From assembly GCF_000317475.1 (NCBI RefSeq), contig NC_019729.1, forward strand, positions 4,912,501 to 4,976,500: DNA of 64,000 nucleotides, given 5' to 3'. Below, one piece after another: positions 31,980 through 40,987 of this stretch (the stretch's first letter is position 1; the number at the start of each line of letters is the position of its first letter). Below the pieces are notes generated by a model, which was not told where the DNA came from, did no database searches, and saw only the letters and a program-made list of their open reading frames with translations. The position numbers and the translations under genes were made by a program. Origin of the DNA: Oscillatoria nigro-viridis PCC 7112. Its GTDB lineage: Bacteria > Cyanobacteriota > Cyanobacteriia > Cyanobacteriales > Microcoleaceae.

Positions 31980-33494
31980 ATGCAGCAGCCAAAAAACTTG
32001 AACAGGCTTTTGCGAGCTTTGTCTCGGCAAGGTCTTGATGTTAGTTACGACAATAAAGTCTACTCTATTTCTCTCAATAGTTCTCTGCATGAACACTGGC
32101 AAGATGCCAGTGCCACAAGAGAACTCAATAGTTCTTTGCATGAACACTGGCAAGATGCCAGTGCCACAACAGCAGAAGTTTTGCTCCCAGAGGATTTTCC
32201 TGTGGAAGCAAAGGCGCTCAAACAGTTAGCAAATTTGGCGAATGTTCGACACCCTCAAGGCGGCTGCGTTTGCCGCGCTTGCGCTACTCCAGATTTCCAT
32301 CCGGGGGATGCGGGAGTGGCGATCGGCTCTATTGTAGAAACAGCAGGAATGGTGATTCCGGCGGCTACCGGTTCGGATATTAACTGCGGGATGCGGTTAC
32401 ACGTTGCGGATTTGTCGATCGAACAATTCCTCAGTCAGCGCGATCGATTTGTAGAATTGCTCAAAGGCGATTATTTTTTCGGTACTCGCGATGTCAGCAT
32501 GACTGCAAAAACTGCTCGCGCGATGTTCCAACACGGGATTCCCGGATGGCTGGATGCTTTGCGGGACAAGGCAACCGGCAGCACTGCCAATTCGGATTTC
32601 GAGCAGTTGGCGACAGAGTGCGAGCGCACTTTCCTCGGCGGTTCCATGAATGGCGATGTCAAATGGGCCCCCGCAGAATTAGTCCCAAACGACGGCTTAG
32701 TCAGGGATGGCGGCTTAGGTACCATTGGCGGCGGCAATCACTTTGTCGAAATTCAAGTGGTTGACGAAGTGGTGGACAAGGCTACGGCTTATACTTGGGG
32801 AGTTCGATCGGGACAAATCGCTTTCATGATTCACTCCGGTTCGCGGAATGTCGGCAAATACATCGGCGGAATGTGGCGCGATCGAGCTTGCGAAGCCTGG
32901 GCTACAACCCTGAAACATCCTAAATCCAGGCTTTTTCCGCTGTCTGTCGCAGCAAATCCCGAACTTGTGAGCAGCTACCTGCAAGCGGAAGCAACCGCTG
33001 CTAATTACGGTTTTATCAACCGCTTACTGCTAGCTGAACTTCTGCGCTTGCGTTTGCGGCAAGTTTTCGGCGATGTCGAAGCTCCCTTAGTATACGATTT
33101 GCCTCACAATATTACCTTAGCTGAAGGTGCCGGCTGGGTGACTCGCAAAGGCGCTTGTCCGGCACATACGGGCCAGCCTGTAATTGTACCCGGTTCGATG
33201 GGCGCGCCGTCTTATTTGCTAATTGGTAAGGGAAACGATCGATTTTTGCGATCGGCTTCTCACGGTGCAGGAAGGGCGCGATCGCGCTTCGATATGAGTC
33301 GCAAAGGTGTTGACAAAACTGACTCCACTTTGGGATTAATCGGCGTAGATTGCATTACCTTGCGCGAAGAACGCAGAATCGAAGAAGCACCCGCCGCTTA
33401 CAAGCCAATTCAACCAGTAATTGACGTTCAGGTTGAGGCGCAAATAGTTGGTGCAGTCGCTAAACTGAAGCCAGTGTTAACATTTAAAGCGTAG
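31980..33494 (+). CDS. rtcB: RtcB-family RNA-splicing ligase, with an in-frame N-terminal tandem duplication
   Basis: RtcB joins RNA ends (2',3'-cyclic phosphate/3'-P to 5'-OH) with GTP and Mn2+, in tRNA repair or splicing. Visible motifs are ATPDFHPGDAG, ATGSDINCGMR with the metal-binding Asp and Cys, GTIGGGNHFVEIQ, MIHSGSRNVG with a His ligand, and SHGAGRARSR with the His that is guanylylated in characterised enzymes. The 504 residues include a ~30-residue insert near the N-terminus (NSSLHEHWQDASATREL twice), which is a repeat. The catalytic core starts after it, so activity may survive. Confidence 0.88.
   Translation: MQQPKNLNRLLRALSRQGLDVSYDNKVYSISLNSSLHEHWQDASATRELNSSLHEHWQDASATTAEVLLPEDFPVEAKALKQLANLANVRHPQGGCVCRACATPDFHPGDAGVAIGSIVETAGMVIPAATGSDINCGMRLHVADLSIEQFLSQRDRFVELLKGDYFFGTRDVSMTAKTARAMFQHGIPGWLDALRDKATGSTANSDFEQLATECERTFLGGSMNGDVKWAPAELVPNDGLVRDGGLGTIGGGNHFVEIQVVDEVVDKATAYTWGVRSGQIAFMIHSGSRNVGKYIGGMWRDRACEAWATTLKHPKSRLFPLSVAANPELVSSYLQAEATAANYGFINRLLLAELLRLRLRQVFGDVEAPLVYDLPHNITLAEGAGWVTRKGACPAHTGQPVIVPGSMGAPSYLLIGKGNDRFLRSASHGAGRARSRFDMSRKGVDKTDSTLGLIGVDCITLREERRIEEAPAAYKPIQPVIDVQVEAQIVGAVAKLKPVLTFKA
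32076..32172. repeat. Tandem 51-bp in-frame repeat in rtcB
   Basis: Two units begin AATAGTTCT at 32076 and 32127 (51 bp, 17 codons). Each contains CACTGGCAAGATGCCAGTG, a palindrome with stem CACTGGCA / TGCCAGTG. The core GGCAAGATGCC is the complement of the GGCATCTTGCC unit in the chelatase gene and at 33575-33660. Confidence 0.9.
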
Positions 33495-33535
33495 CCTGGG
33501 GCTATTTCTCCGTTCTCAATAACTGGTGTCTAAAT

Positions 33536-33663
33536 CAGGCTCGAAGCCGGTTCTCAAAGACAATTTCTGAGTTGTGGAACGGGCATCTTGCCCGTTTGAA
33601 ACAGGCTCGAAGCCGGTTCTCAAAGACAATTTCTGAGTTGTGGAACGGGCATCTTGCCCGTTT
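33536..33663. repeat. Tandem 66-bp repeat ending in GGGCATCTTGCCC
   Basis: Two near-identical units begin CAGGCTCGAAGCC at 33536 and 33602. Each contains GAAGCCGGTTCTC and ends GTTGTGGAACGGGCATCTTG followed by CCCGTT. They fill the 33495-33671 gap and end a few bases before the likely start of the ABC exporter gene. Confidence 0.9.
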
Positions 33664-33671
33664 CTCAAACT

Positions 33672-35504
33672 GTGAGAGCAAGTACAAAATCTAAAAATTG
33701 CCCAATTACCCCCAATCCTCAATTGTCACCAAATCCATCAAAACCTGTCCATCCCCTAAAGCGGCTGCTGAAGTACGGCCGCCGCTACCGCCTGAAAGCT
33801 TGGCTGGCAAGTATCTGTTCGCTGCTGAATAAATTCTTTGATTTAGCGCCGCCAGCATTAATCGGTATGGCCGTTGATGTGGTGGTGAAACAGCAAGATT
33901 CTATCCTCGCTCAGTGGGGCATAAAAGATGTCTTTTGGCAACTGGCAATTATCACTCTTTTGAGCGCGGTTGTTTGGACTTTGGAATCTGTTTTTGAATA
34001 TGCCTACGATTATTTGTGGCGCAATTTGGCTCAGGATATCGAACACGATTTGCGTCTGGAAGCTTACAGCCATTTGCAGGAATTAGAATTAGCTTATTTT
34101 GAAGAACGCAGCACTGGCGGTTTGATTTCTATTCTGAATGATGATATCAATCAACTCGAACGTTTTTTGGACGACGGCGCTAATGAGATAATTCAGGTAA
34201 TGACAACGGTTGTTGTGATTGGCGCGGCTTTTTTTGCTGCATCTCCTCTGGTTGCTGGGCTGTCAATGCTGCCGATACCTTTTATTATTTGGGGCTCGGT
34301 CGCCTTTCAAAATCGCCTCGCTCCTCTCTATGCTGATGTGCGGGAAAAGGTGAGTTTTCTCAACGGACAACTGTCGAATAATTTGATGGGAATTACTACT
34401 ATTAAAAGTTTTACTTCCGAAGATTATGAAATTGGGCGCATCGAAACACAAAGCCAAGCTTACCGCGAAAGCAACCGACGGGCGATCGTACTTTCGGCTG
34501 CTTTTATTCCGCTGATTCGGGTTGTGATTTTCTTGGGGTTTATTGCAACACTATTTCTGGGCGGTTTGGAGGTGGTGGCGGGCCGGTTGTCTGTGGGAAC
34601 TTACAGCGTTTTGGTGTTTTTGACCCAGCGGTTGCTGTGGCCGCTGACTCGCCTGGGAGATACTCTGGATCAATACCAGCGCGCCATGGCTTCTACTAAT
34701 CGGGTGATGAATTTGTTGGATACTCCGATCGCAATTCACACGGGTGATATTCGGCGGCCGGTTAGTTCGATTAAGGGTGAGTTGGTATTTAAAAATGTTA
34801 CCTTTTCTTACAATCAAAGAAAACCTATTTTGCAGTATTTTTCCCTGACTCTGCCGGCGGGAAAAACTACTGCGATTGTTGGGGCTACTGGTTCGGGAAA
34901 GAGTACCCTGGTGAAGCTAATCTTGAGGATGTACGAGGTACAGCACGGCAATATTTATCTAGACGGTATAGAATTAAATAACCTGAATTTAAAAGATTTG
35001 CGGAGAGCGATCGGATTGGTGAGTCAAGATGTGTTTTTGTTTCACGGTACGGTGGCCGAAAATATTGCTTACGGCAGTTTTGAGGCAAGCACTCGAGAGA
35101 TAGTAAATGCTGCTAAAATTGCGGAGGCTCACGAGTTTATAGCCCAATTGCCGGACGGTTACAACACTATTGTAGGGGAACGCGGTCAAAAATTGTCGGG
35201 GGGGCAACGGCAGCGAATTGCAATTGCACGGGCTGTTTTGAAGAATCCGCCGATTTTGATTCTTGACGAAGCTACTTCAGCGGTGGATAACGAGACTGAG
35301 GCGGCAATTCAGCGATCGCTCGAACGAATTACCAAGAATCGCACTACAATTGCGATCGCCCACCGTCTTTCTACTGTCCGCAATGCCGATTGCATTTGTG
35401 TCATGGAAGAGGGGCTGGTGGTAGAATCGGGGCAGCACGAACAACTGATCGAACAGGACGGAATTTATGCGGCGCTCTGGCGCGTGCAATCTGGTATAAG
35501 ATAG
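33672..35504 (+). CDS. ABC exporter half-transporter (MsbA/multidrug type)
   Basis: The ~610-residue protein has an N-terminal six-helix exporter domain (about residues 45-330) with [28 protein letters not shown] in the coupling region. The ATPase follows with Walker [11 protein letters not shown]-loop LVSQDVFLF, signature [14 protein letters not shown], Walker [13 protein letters not shown] and AHRLSTV. It would work as a homodimer; the substrate is not evident. The start is uncertain: there is no nearby ATG or clear ribosome site. I use GTG 33672; TTG 33654 would lie inside the upstream repeat. Confidence 0.88.
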   Translation: MRASTKSKNCPITPNPQLSPNPSKPVHPLKRLLKYGRRYRLKAWLASICSLLNKFFDLAPPALIGMAVDVVVKQQDSILAQWGIKDVFWQLAIITLLSAVVWTLESVFEYAYDYLWRNLAQDIEHDLRLEAYSHLQELELAYFEERSTGGLISILNDDINQLERFLDDGANEIIQVMTTVVVIGAAFFAASPLVAGLSMLPIPFIIWGSVAFQNRLAPLYADVREKVSFLNGQLSNNLMGITTIKSFTSEDYEIGRIETQSQAYRESNRRAIVLSAAFIPLIRVVIFLGFIATLFLGGLEVVAGRLSVGTYSVLVFLTQRLLWPLTRLGDTLDQYQRAMASTNRVMNLLDTPIAIHTGDIRRPVSSIKGELVFKNVTFSYNQRKPILQYFSLTLPAGKTTAIVGATGSGKSTLVKLILRMYEVQHGNIYLDGIELNNLNLKDLRRAIGLVSQDVFLFHGTVAENIAYGSFEASTREIVNAAKIAEAHEFIAQLPDGYNTIVGERGQKLSGGQRQRIAIARAVLKNPPILILDEATSAVDNETEAAIQRSLERITKNRTTIAIAHRLSTVRNADCICVMEEGLVVESGQHEQLIEQDGIYAALWRVQSGIR

Positions 35505-35519
35505 AAACGCAGCGGTTTT

Positions 35520-35580
35520 GGGTAATTGGGAATTGGGAATTGGGAATTGGGAATTGGGAATTGGGCATTGGGCATTGGGA
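35520..35580. repeat. GGGAATT heptamer array
   Basis: About eight consecutive 7-bp units (GGGAATT with GGGTAATT and GGGCATT variants) begin 15 bp after the ABC exporter stop. Weaker relatives follow the gene ending at 45551. This is the short tandemly repeated repetitive type known from filamentous cyanobacteria. Confidence 0.85.
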
Positions 35581-35611
35581 ATATCATGTCTGATAGCATC
35601 ATAAGTATCTG

Positions 35612-35674
35612 GGCGGGGCGGGTTTATGAGATAATTAGTTTGACAGGTAGATTGTTGGTAAAACCCGCCCCTAC
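35612..35674. repeat. 63-bp hairpin repeat, GTAGGGGCGGGTTT family, copy 5
   Basis: Left arm GGCGGGGCGGGTTT (35612-35625), right arm AAACCCGCCCCTAC (35661-35674). It lies just after the heptamer array, between the exporter and the next gene. Confidence 0.85.
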
Positions 35675-35777
35675 GAGAGCGAAATTTATCCGATCGCGAA
35701 TCAACTAGACATGATATGGCCAACTGACTACTGACTGCTGACTGTAAAATATTAGTTTATACAAACAAGAAGAGAAA

Positions 35778-36209
35778 ATGTTTCTATTTGATAGCCCTGA
35801 GTCCAAACCCAACGAAAATAGCTGGAGTCGCAAATTAGATAAATTCGTGAAAGCTAATCAACATGAATTGGCTGCTTTGGCTTGGGGACTATTTCTGGAA
35901 AGGGGAGAAGAAAGCGAGGAGATTTTGGCAATTGATATTGCAGAAACTGCGCGTTTTGTGTATTGTAAGAAAGAGGCGGTTGAGGAGTTGAACCGTCAAG
36001 TAAAAAGTCACATTCAGGAAGTTGTAGGTGTGTTGAATGCTCACAAACCTGAGACAGAAGTGGCGATTTTGGCGATCGGCGAAGGTCAAATCAAGTTAAT
36101 TTTGTTTGAACCTAAGCCTGAACCTCCCGTTTGTTTTGAGGAAGCTGCAACAGATGTTGATACATTGTTGGCGAGGCTGGAACAGCAGATGGTTGAATGT
36201 ATGAAATAG
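35778..36209 (+). CDS. Conserved cyanobacterial protein, CcmS-like (putative carboxysome assembly chaperone)
   Basis: The 143-residue soluble protein has the pattern W.RKLD.FV..NQHELAALAWGLFLERG, FVYCKKEAVEELN, HKPETEVAILAIGEGQIKLI and FEPKPEPPVCFEEAATDVDTLLARLEQQM. I recall this family as cyanobacterial and annotated in databases as the beta-carboxysome assembly chaperone CcmS. The recollection is not firm and no ccm gene is nearby. It has its own promoter region after the repeats and no downstream operon partner. Confidence 0.55.
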   Translation: MFLFDSPESKPNENSWSRKLDKFVKANQHELAALAWGLFLERGEESEEILAIDIAETARFVYCKKEAVEELNRQVKSHIQEVVGVLNAHKPETEVAILAIGEGQIKLILFEPKPEPPVCFEEAATDVDTLLARLEQQMVECMK

Positions 36210-36215
36210 GACTTA

Positions 36216-36402
36216 TATCAAATCCGGTGGCATCGGAATTGATATTACCTACAGTCAGGAGACAGTAGTGCCGTTTCCCTACAATTAATCGGGCGATGGT
36301 TGTATCTCTGATTGAGGAAGATTGATGATTTTGGTCTAGGGAAACCGCACTGTTGTGTCCTGGCTGTGGGTAATATTAATTATCATGCTACCGGATTTGA
36401 TA
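36216..36402. repeat. 187-bp element bounded by 13-bp inverted repeats TATCAAATCCGGT
   Basis: TATCAAATCCGGT (36216-36228) pairs with ACCGGATTTGATA (36390-36402). Further half-matches inside (GAATTGATATTACC / GGTAATATTAATTATC) extend it. Diverged fragments occur at about 39624-39740 and 48549-48565. It fills the gap between two converging genes. Confidence 0.7.
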
Positions 36403-36420
36403 TTATTTTAAATATCAATA

Positions 36421-37356
36421 TCAGAATAACCAGCAATCAAAATAACCAGCGGGAGGCGAATCGTCATGCAAAATTTGAGCTTTGTCTAAATTAGCTACAG
36501 CTTCTGCCAATTCTGTACCTAATTTTACTTCCCGCGATCTGTCTGTTAATGGAAATGAAAATTGATGGCCATCTTGCAAATATTTTGCCCTAGCAACAAT
36601 CTCGTCTTTCTCTAAAATAGCGCTGTTAGTACCAATCAAAACGCTGTTAATGTCCTTCCACGGACACACGCACACCTGAGAAAACACGCTTTGAAAAGTC
36701 TTGATTTTTTCCGCATAAAACTCATCTCTTTGCAGCAGATTTACCAGCACAACTCCCTCACTTGACAAGCGTTTTTCGCAGAGTTGATAAAATTCTTTGG
36801 TGGCCAGCCTGTGCGGAAAGTAGCCGTTGCCAAAAAATACGTCGGTCATGATGATATCGTACTGATTATCTGGTTTTTGCTGTTCCAGATACTCTCTGCC
36901 GTCTTGAATTGTTACAGTCAGCCGATCGTCCAATCTTACCCCAAAACACTGTGTAGCTGCTTCGATCGCGATCGGATCGACATCCGCACATTCTATAACA
37001 GTTTCCGGCAAATAGTGGTGCAAAACTAAGGGAATTCTGCCGCCGCCAAATCCAGCTATGTAGATTTTTTGAGGTTGGTTTTGCCAGACTAAACCCAACA
37101 TCATCGCCTGAGTATATTCAGACACTAGATGTAAAGGATTGTTGAAATCGAAAACAGATTGCAGTAAATCTGTGTGCTGATTTACTTTTTCTACTAAAGA
37201 TAGCTTAATGTACGATCGCTCTTTTGTGACTGCAACATAGTGAACACCAGACTCTTTGCAAAAAATAACTTTGTCTGGCTGTTGCTGCAGCCAAGCCAGC
37301 CGCTGTTGAAGGGCAGCTAAATTCATACGTTGCCAATTTTGGCGATCGTCAATCAT
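36421..37356 (-). CDS. Spermidine-synthase-like SAM-binding protein
   Basis: The 311-residue protein has the spermidine-synthase-type Rossmann core: IYIAGFGGGRIPLVLHHYLP (motif I), ECADVDPIAIEAA with the acidic residue that binds the cosubstrate ribose, VTIQDGREYLEQQ and YDIIMTDVFFGNGYFPHRLATKEFY. Spermidine synthases usually have DAF/DSSDP at this last position. The N-terminal beta domain (HYVAVTKERSYIKLSL) is also present. Substrates are unknown; similar proteins in bacteria are often annotated as fused MFS/spermidine synthase, but no membrane part occurs here. Confidence 0.78.
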   Translation of the reverse strand: MIDDRQNWQRMNLAALQQRLAWLQQQPDKVIFCKESGVHYVAVTKERSYIKLSLVEKVNQHTDLLQSVFDFNNPLHLVSEYTQAMMLGLVWQNQPQKIYIAGFGGGRIPLVLHHYLPETVIECADVDPIAIEAATQCFGVRLDDRLTVTIQDGREYLEQQKPDNQYDIIMTDVFFGNGYFPHRLATKEFYQLCEKRLSSEGVVLVNLLQRDEFYAEKIKTFQSVFSQVCVCPWKDINSVLIGTNSAILEKDEIVARAKYLQDGHQFSFPLTDRSREVKLGTELAEAVANLDKAQILHDDSPPAGYFDCWLF

Positions 37357-37442
37357 TTAATACCAAATCCCACTTATTTGTTAGTCGGCGCAGGCGGACG
37401 ATAGTTTGTGTAAATGCGATTTTAATCGCCGATATACATAAA

Positions 37443-38051
37443 TTAAGCAGACAGTATCCGTTTATATGCCACCAACTCCAAACCAGAAATCGAAAAATCC
37501 ACTCTTTGCCAATCTTGCTTGTCACCTTCCAAATTTTCAAAGGCTGCTGAGGTGAGCAAAATCTCTCCCCGTTCCGCCAAATCCTCTCCCAGCTTGGATG
37601 CTAGATTAAATTCCGATCCGTACATATCCTCTCCTTCCAGCATCAAAACATCGCCGCAACCAATACCAATGCAGAGGTGAATGTCCATTTCCGGCGGCAG
37701 TGTCGTGTTGACAGCCGCCGTTTGTTTCAAAGAGTCGATCGCAGCTTCCACCGCTGATTTTACATCGGGAAAAACTGCAAAAATATTATCGGCTTCCTCC
37801 TTAACTACAGTACCGCTGCATTCTGAAATTATCGGTTTGACAACTCCGTGCATCCGATGAATCATTGCCAAAAAATGAATGATTCCGTAGCGGACTGTCG
37901 TGCGCGAAAATCCCGACATATCCATTACTAAAATTGCGTACTCTTTGCGGAAAGTGGCATTAATTTTTTCATCAATTTCAGCCATTCTTTCGGGATGTTC
38001 GTTTCTTTCTTGCAGCAACTTTTCCAAGTAGGCGCGGTTATTTGTTTTCAT
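37443..38051 (-). CDS. Class III nucleotidyl cyclase-like domain protein
   Basis: The 202-residue protein is mostly one cyclase fold. YAILVMDMSGFSRTT holds the first metal Asp, VVKEEADNIFAVF the second, and LCIGIGCGDVLMLEGEDMYGSEFNLASKLGE the late helix. In that helix the transition-state pair of active enzymes (N...R) reads N...K. Metal ligands are thus kept but one catalytic residue is changed, so cyclase activity is uncertain. It starts nine bases after a response-regulator gene, which suggests one operon and a signalling pair. Confidence 0.75.
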   Translation of the reverse strand: MKTNNRAYLEKLLQERNEHPERMAEIDEKINATFRKEYAILVMDMSGFSRTTVRYGIIHFLAMIHRMHGVVKPIISECSGTVVKEEADNIFAVFPDVKSAVEAAIDSLKQTAAVNTTLPPEMDIHLCIGIGCGDVLMLEGEDMYGSEFNLASKLGEDLAERGEILLTSAAFENLEGDKQDWQRVDFSISGLELVAYKRILSA

Positions 38052-38060
38052 TGAATTTAT

Positions 38061-38789
38061 TTAATTTAATTCCCAATCGCGACACAGTTCTTGAGGGCGA
38101 CCCGCAGGATGCACCGCACAAGTGATGCCATCCTTACCGTAATAATAATCGCAGACTTTGCAAGGTTTAGTTTGCTCTAATTTTTTTATCAAAATTTCCC
38201 GGATTGTCTGGACTCGGTTGCGATACTGGTTTGCATTCGAGTGACTCGGTTCGATTGCCAAAGCTTGCTGGAAAGCTGCTAAGCTGGCATCGTACAATTT
38301 AATAATTTGGGCGCTGTATTTTGTCCAAGCATCGGCGTGGCTTTGATACAGTTCGACTGTACTTAAGTTTAAAATTCCGTATTCTGTCCAAGCGTCGGCT
38401 GAAGCTCGATCGAACTTAATATTGGCATTGAGCAAAACTTTTTTGATCGTTGCCAAAAGTTCCCTCGGCTGCCAAGGTTTGCTAACATAAGCCTCGGCGC
38501 GATCGATCGCCCTCGAAAATAAACTTAACTGCTGTCCCTTCCCTGTTAAAAATACGATCGGTATATTCCGAGTTTCGGGATTAGCTTTAATTAAACGGCA
38601 AACGCCGTAGCCGTCCATACGGGGCATTATGACATCTAATAATACTAAATCGGGGCAATTTTTCTCAATTTTATCCAGCGCTTCCACACCGTCAGATGCC
38701 TGAATTACATTTAATCCGCTGCATCTCAACTGATGTGAAATGCACTCCCGCTGGCTGCGGGAATCCTCCACCACCAAAACTGTACTCAT
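38061..38789 (-). CDS. Response regulator (CheY-like receiver) with C-terminal Cys motif
   Basis: The 242-residue protein has a full receiver: VLVVEDS (acidic pair), D52 in LVLLDVIMPRMDG as phosphorylation site, T82 in VFLTGKG and K104 in YVSKPWQP. The second half has TPR-like helices (DASLAAFQQALAIEPSHSNAN) and ends with CKVCDYYYGKDGITCAVHPAGRPQELC, four Cys that could bind a metal. There is no DNA-binding domain. ATG 38789 is preferred to the GTG one codon earlier. It is co-transcribed with the cyclase-like gene. Confidence 0.85.
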   Translation of the reverse strand: MSTVLVVEDSRSQRECISHQLRCSGLNVIQASDGVEALDKIEKNCPDLVLLDVIMPRMDGYGVCRLIKANPETRNIPIVFLTGKGQQLSLFSRAIDRAEAYVSKPWQPRELLATIKKVLLNANIKFDRASADAWTEYGILNLSTVELYQSHADAWTKYSAQIIKLYDASLAAFQQALAIEPSHSNANQYRNRVQTIREILIKKLEQTKPCKVCDYYYGKDGITCAVHPAGRPQELCRDWELN

Positions 38790-39114
38790 CACTCCCCACC
38801 TGGTTTTTGAGGTAAACTTGTTCGCTGCTTCGAGTTGTCCTTGCTGACATCAGTTTACCCGCCTTGGGTGAATTTGCTATCACTGGCAATCTAAATTTCC
38901 TCAAATTGCAACAAATCTTAAAATCGGGAGCGATGGTGATACTTATCAGAAAATGCTGGTTGCTAATACGCGGATAATTGTTGAAGGTTTGGGCGGCAAA
39001 TATTGGGCTTTTAAGCCTTAATAACGGCAACTCGTACTGATATCGGACGAAAACCTTGTTGAATTGCAACAGATAATCGGCTACTGTGTACGTTGAAGTT
39101 CTTAAGGACGACAA
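38790..39114. other. Divergent promoter region
   Basis: This 325-bp spacer lies between the response-regulator gene and a small secreted-protein gene on the other strand. I see no ORF, strong hairpin or known RNA in it. It must hold both promoters. Confidence 0.5.
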
Positions 39115-39471
39115 ATGAATCGATTGCTCCTCACTTTATTGGTAAGTCCGACGCTGTTTGGATCTGTGATGTCTTTAAGCGCGATCGCAAATCCCGCTCA
39201 AATTGGCGAAACACCAAGCCAATCGGCTGATTCGCCCCGCTGCGTGCGATCGCCTCACACTCAGCGTCTGAGTTGCGTGCGCCTCCCCGCCAAAACCGCT
39301 GCTAATTCTCAACCAAAAATCAGTTGGCAGCGCCCTGCTGACGAACAGACGGCGATGCTCGATTTTACGGAAGAAGAAAGCGATGCCGCCGTGGCGATGT
39401 TTGGCTGCGACTGCCCGGTTTGTATCAATTCCCTGCGCCAGTTGCGCGGTGTGCCGCTTTTACCGGTGTAA
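39115..39471 (+). CDS. Small secreted protein of unknown function
   Basis: The 118-residue protein starts with a signal peptide (MNRLLLTLLVSPTLFGSVMS, cleavage near AIA-NP). The mature part is polar, with CVRSPHTQRLSCVRL and a C-terminal MFGCDCPVCINSLRQL. The closely spaced Cys (CDCPVC) suggest metal binding or disulfides. I do not recognise a family. AAGGACGAC precedes the ATG as a possible ribosome site. Confidence 0.6.
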   Translation: MNRLLLTLLVSPTLFGSVMSLSAIANPAQIGETPSQSADSPRCVRSPHTQRLSCVRLPAKTAANSQPKISWQRPADEQTAMLDFTEEESDAAVAMFGCDCPVCINSLRQLRGVPLLPV

Positions 39472-39866
39472 GGGCGATCGATCTCATATGTTGCAATATT
39501 CTCAATTAGCCTTTTATAAACAGCCCCGACGGCCCGTTCCGCGAGAAAATTTATCTTTTGTGGAACAGCCCGTCGGGTCTGTTGCTGACAATGGTGCAAG
39601 ATATCAGATCGATCGAACAGCATTGGGAGTCATATCCATTCCGGTTGTATCGGAATGATTAAACCGCAGAGAACACAGAGGATACAGAGAAAGGGAAGAG
39701 AGAGATGAATACAGGACGATGCCAACGGATTTGATATCAGTCTCAAAAACCTGGTTTCCGATCGCTGCGCGCTTTTTGAGTGGCTTTAGCTTTCTCACTT
39801 TTAAAGAAATTGTAGTCAATTTGTTCCAGGGTTTCTAGAGATTTTATATCTCTCAAAATCGGGTTT
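39472..39866. other. Intergenic region with imperfect hairpin and repeat fragments
   Basis: CCCGACGGCCCGTTCC (39525-39540) and GGAACAGCCCGTCGGG (39562-39577) form a 16-bp imperfect stem. Further on are an AACCGCAGAGAACACAGAGG string at about 39662, pieces of the ATCAAATCCGG repeat and a degenerate AAACCTGGTTT. I see no gene. Confidence 0.55.
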
Positions 39867-40772
39867 CTACTTTTTAGCGAGAACTTGTTTAAGTTGAGCA
39901 GTTGCTTCCTCAATTTTTTCGATACTGCCTGGGTTGACCAATCCGTAGTAGTCAAAAACGTAAACTCGATTATTTTTTGTGGCTGTTAGTTGATTCCAAA
40001 ATGAATCAGATTTAAATTGGTCTAAAATTCCTTCTCCCCGATCGACTATAATGATTACTTCGGGATTAGCCTCTAAAACCTTTTCCGCTGAAAGCGTTAC
40101 GTAGCCTCGCACGGGGCTATCTCCTTGCAATTGGGCTGCGACATTTTTTACGTTAAACTTACCCAGCAAATCTCCAGCCCAACTGCTTTGATTGGGCGAT
40201 AAAATCGGTTGTCTGCTTACCAAAACTAAAGTGGCGGGGCTTTGATTCGGGATGTCTGCTAAAAATGTTTGGTAGCGTTTTAATAGAGGTTCGGGATTTG
40301 TATTGAGGGATTTAGCTAAATTTGTTGTTAACTCTTCTAAAGATTTCCAGCTATCAACTTGAGTGAGTAAAGTTTTAATTCCTAGCTGTTGCAATTTTTG
40401 CATTGTTTGGTCGTGAAATCCCGACGCACCTACCACTAAATTCGGTTTCAATGCAATGATTTTTTCCAAATTGGGAGGGGTTCGTTCGCCAGTGACTGCG
40501 GTAATTCCTGTAAACTTGGGGTTGCTGCTGACTAATTTGCTGCCGGGAATTCCTACAAGTTTGGTTGGGTCGAGTTGATGGATAATATCGGCTGTTAAAG
40601 GTGTTAAAGCTACAACTTTTTGTACTGATTCGCTGTTAGTTGTTTGTGGTTGATTAACTGGCGAACCAGCAGGAGTTGATTGCTGAATTTGGGGTGAAGT
40701 GGCGGCGGAGCAAGCGGCAAATGCTAAACTCAGCAGCAGGATAGCGGTACGATAAAACAAAGTTTTGTACAT
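39867..40772 (-). CDS. Substrate-binding lipoprotein of a FecB/BtuF-type ABC importer
   Basis: The 301-residue protein has a lipoprotein signal (LLLSLAFAACSAA, probably lipidated Cys). The PBP2/FecB-type fold follows: VVALTPLTADIIHQLDPTKLVGIPG, PNLEKIIALKPNLVVGAS, LQQLGIKTLLTQ, EKVLEANPEVIIIVDRGEG. It would deliver a ferric siderophore, haem or cobalamin to the permease/ATPase encoded upstream on the same strand. The gap to the ATPase gene is 215 bp and holds a hairpin repeat, so expression may be uneven. Confidence 0.85.
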   Translation of the reverse strand: MYKTLFYRTAILLLSLAFAACSAATSPQIQQSTPAGSPVNQPQTTNSESVQKVVALTPLTADIIHQLDPTKLVGIPGSKLVSSNPKFTGITAVTGERTPPNLEKIIALKPNLVVGASGFHDQTMQKLQQLGIKTLLTQVDSWKSLEELTTNLAKSLNTNPEPLLKRYQTFLADIPNQSPATLVLVSRQPILSPNQSSWAGDLLGKFNVKNVAAQLQGDSPVRGYVTLSAEKVLEANPEVIIIVDRGEGILDQFKSDSFWNQLTATKNNRVYVFDYYGLVNPGSIEKIEEATAQLKQVLAKK

Positions 40773-40882
40773 AGTTTAGGCTGGAGTTACAGCGAGTTTA
40801 GACCAGGTTGAGATAGAATTGACGGGAAGTTCGATCGCACTTTAGCGCTTAACGATTTAAATATCAATAGTCTGCTGTCCAA

Positions 40883-40947
40883 AGAAACCGGGTTTTTAGG
40901 GAATCTGCGGGCTACAACGACGTATTTTCCTCAAAAACCCGGTTTCT
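40883..40947. repeat. 65-bp repeat with 15-bp perfect arms, AAACCGGGTTT family
   Basis: Arms AGAAACCGGGTTTTT (40883-40897) and AAAAACCCGGTTTCT (40933-40947). It lies between the ATPase and binding-protein genes of the importer. Confidence 0.85.
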
Positions 40948-40987
40948 GGCCCATGCGTCCAGGATTATTACACGAAGTATGAATATA

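Noticed and set aside
33516..33722. 68-codon ORF on the minus strand with two [18 protein letters not shown] units
   Set aside because: It is only the translation of the tandem 66-bp repeat, not a gene.
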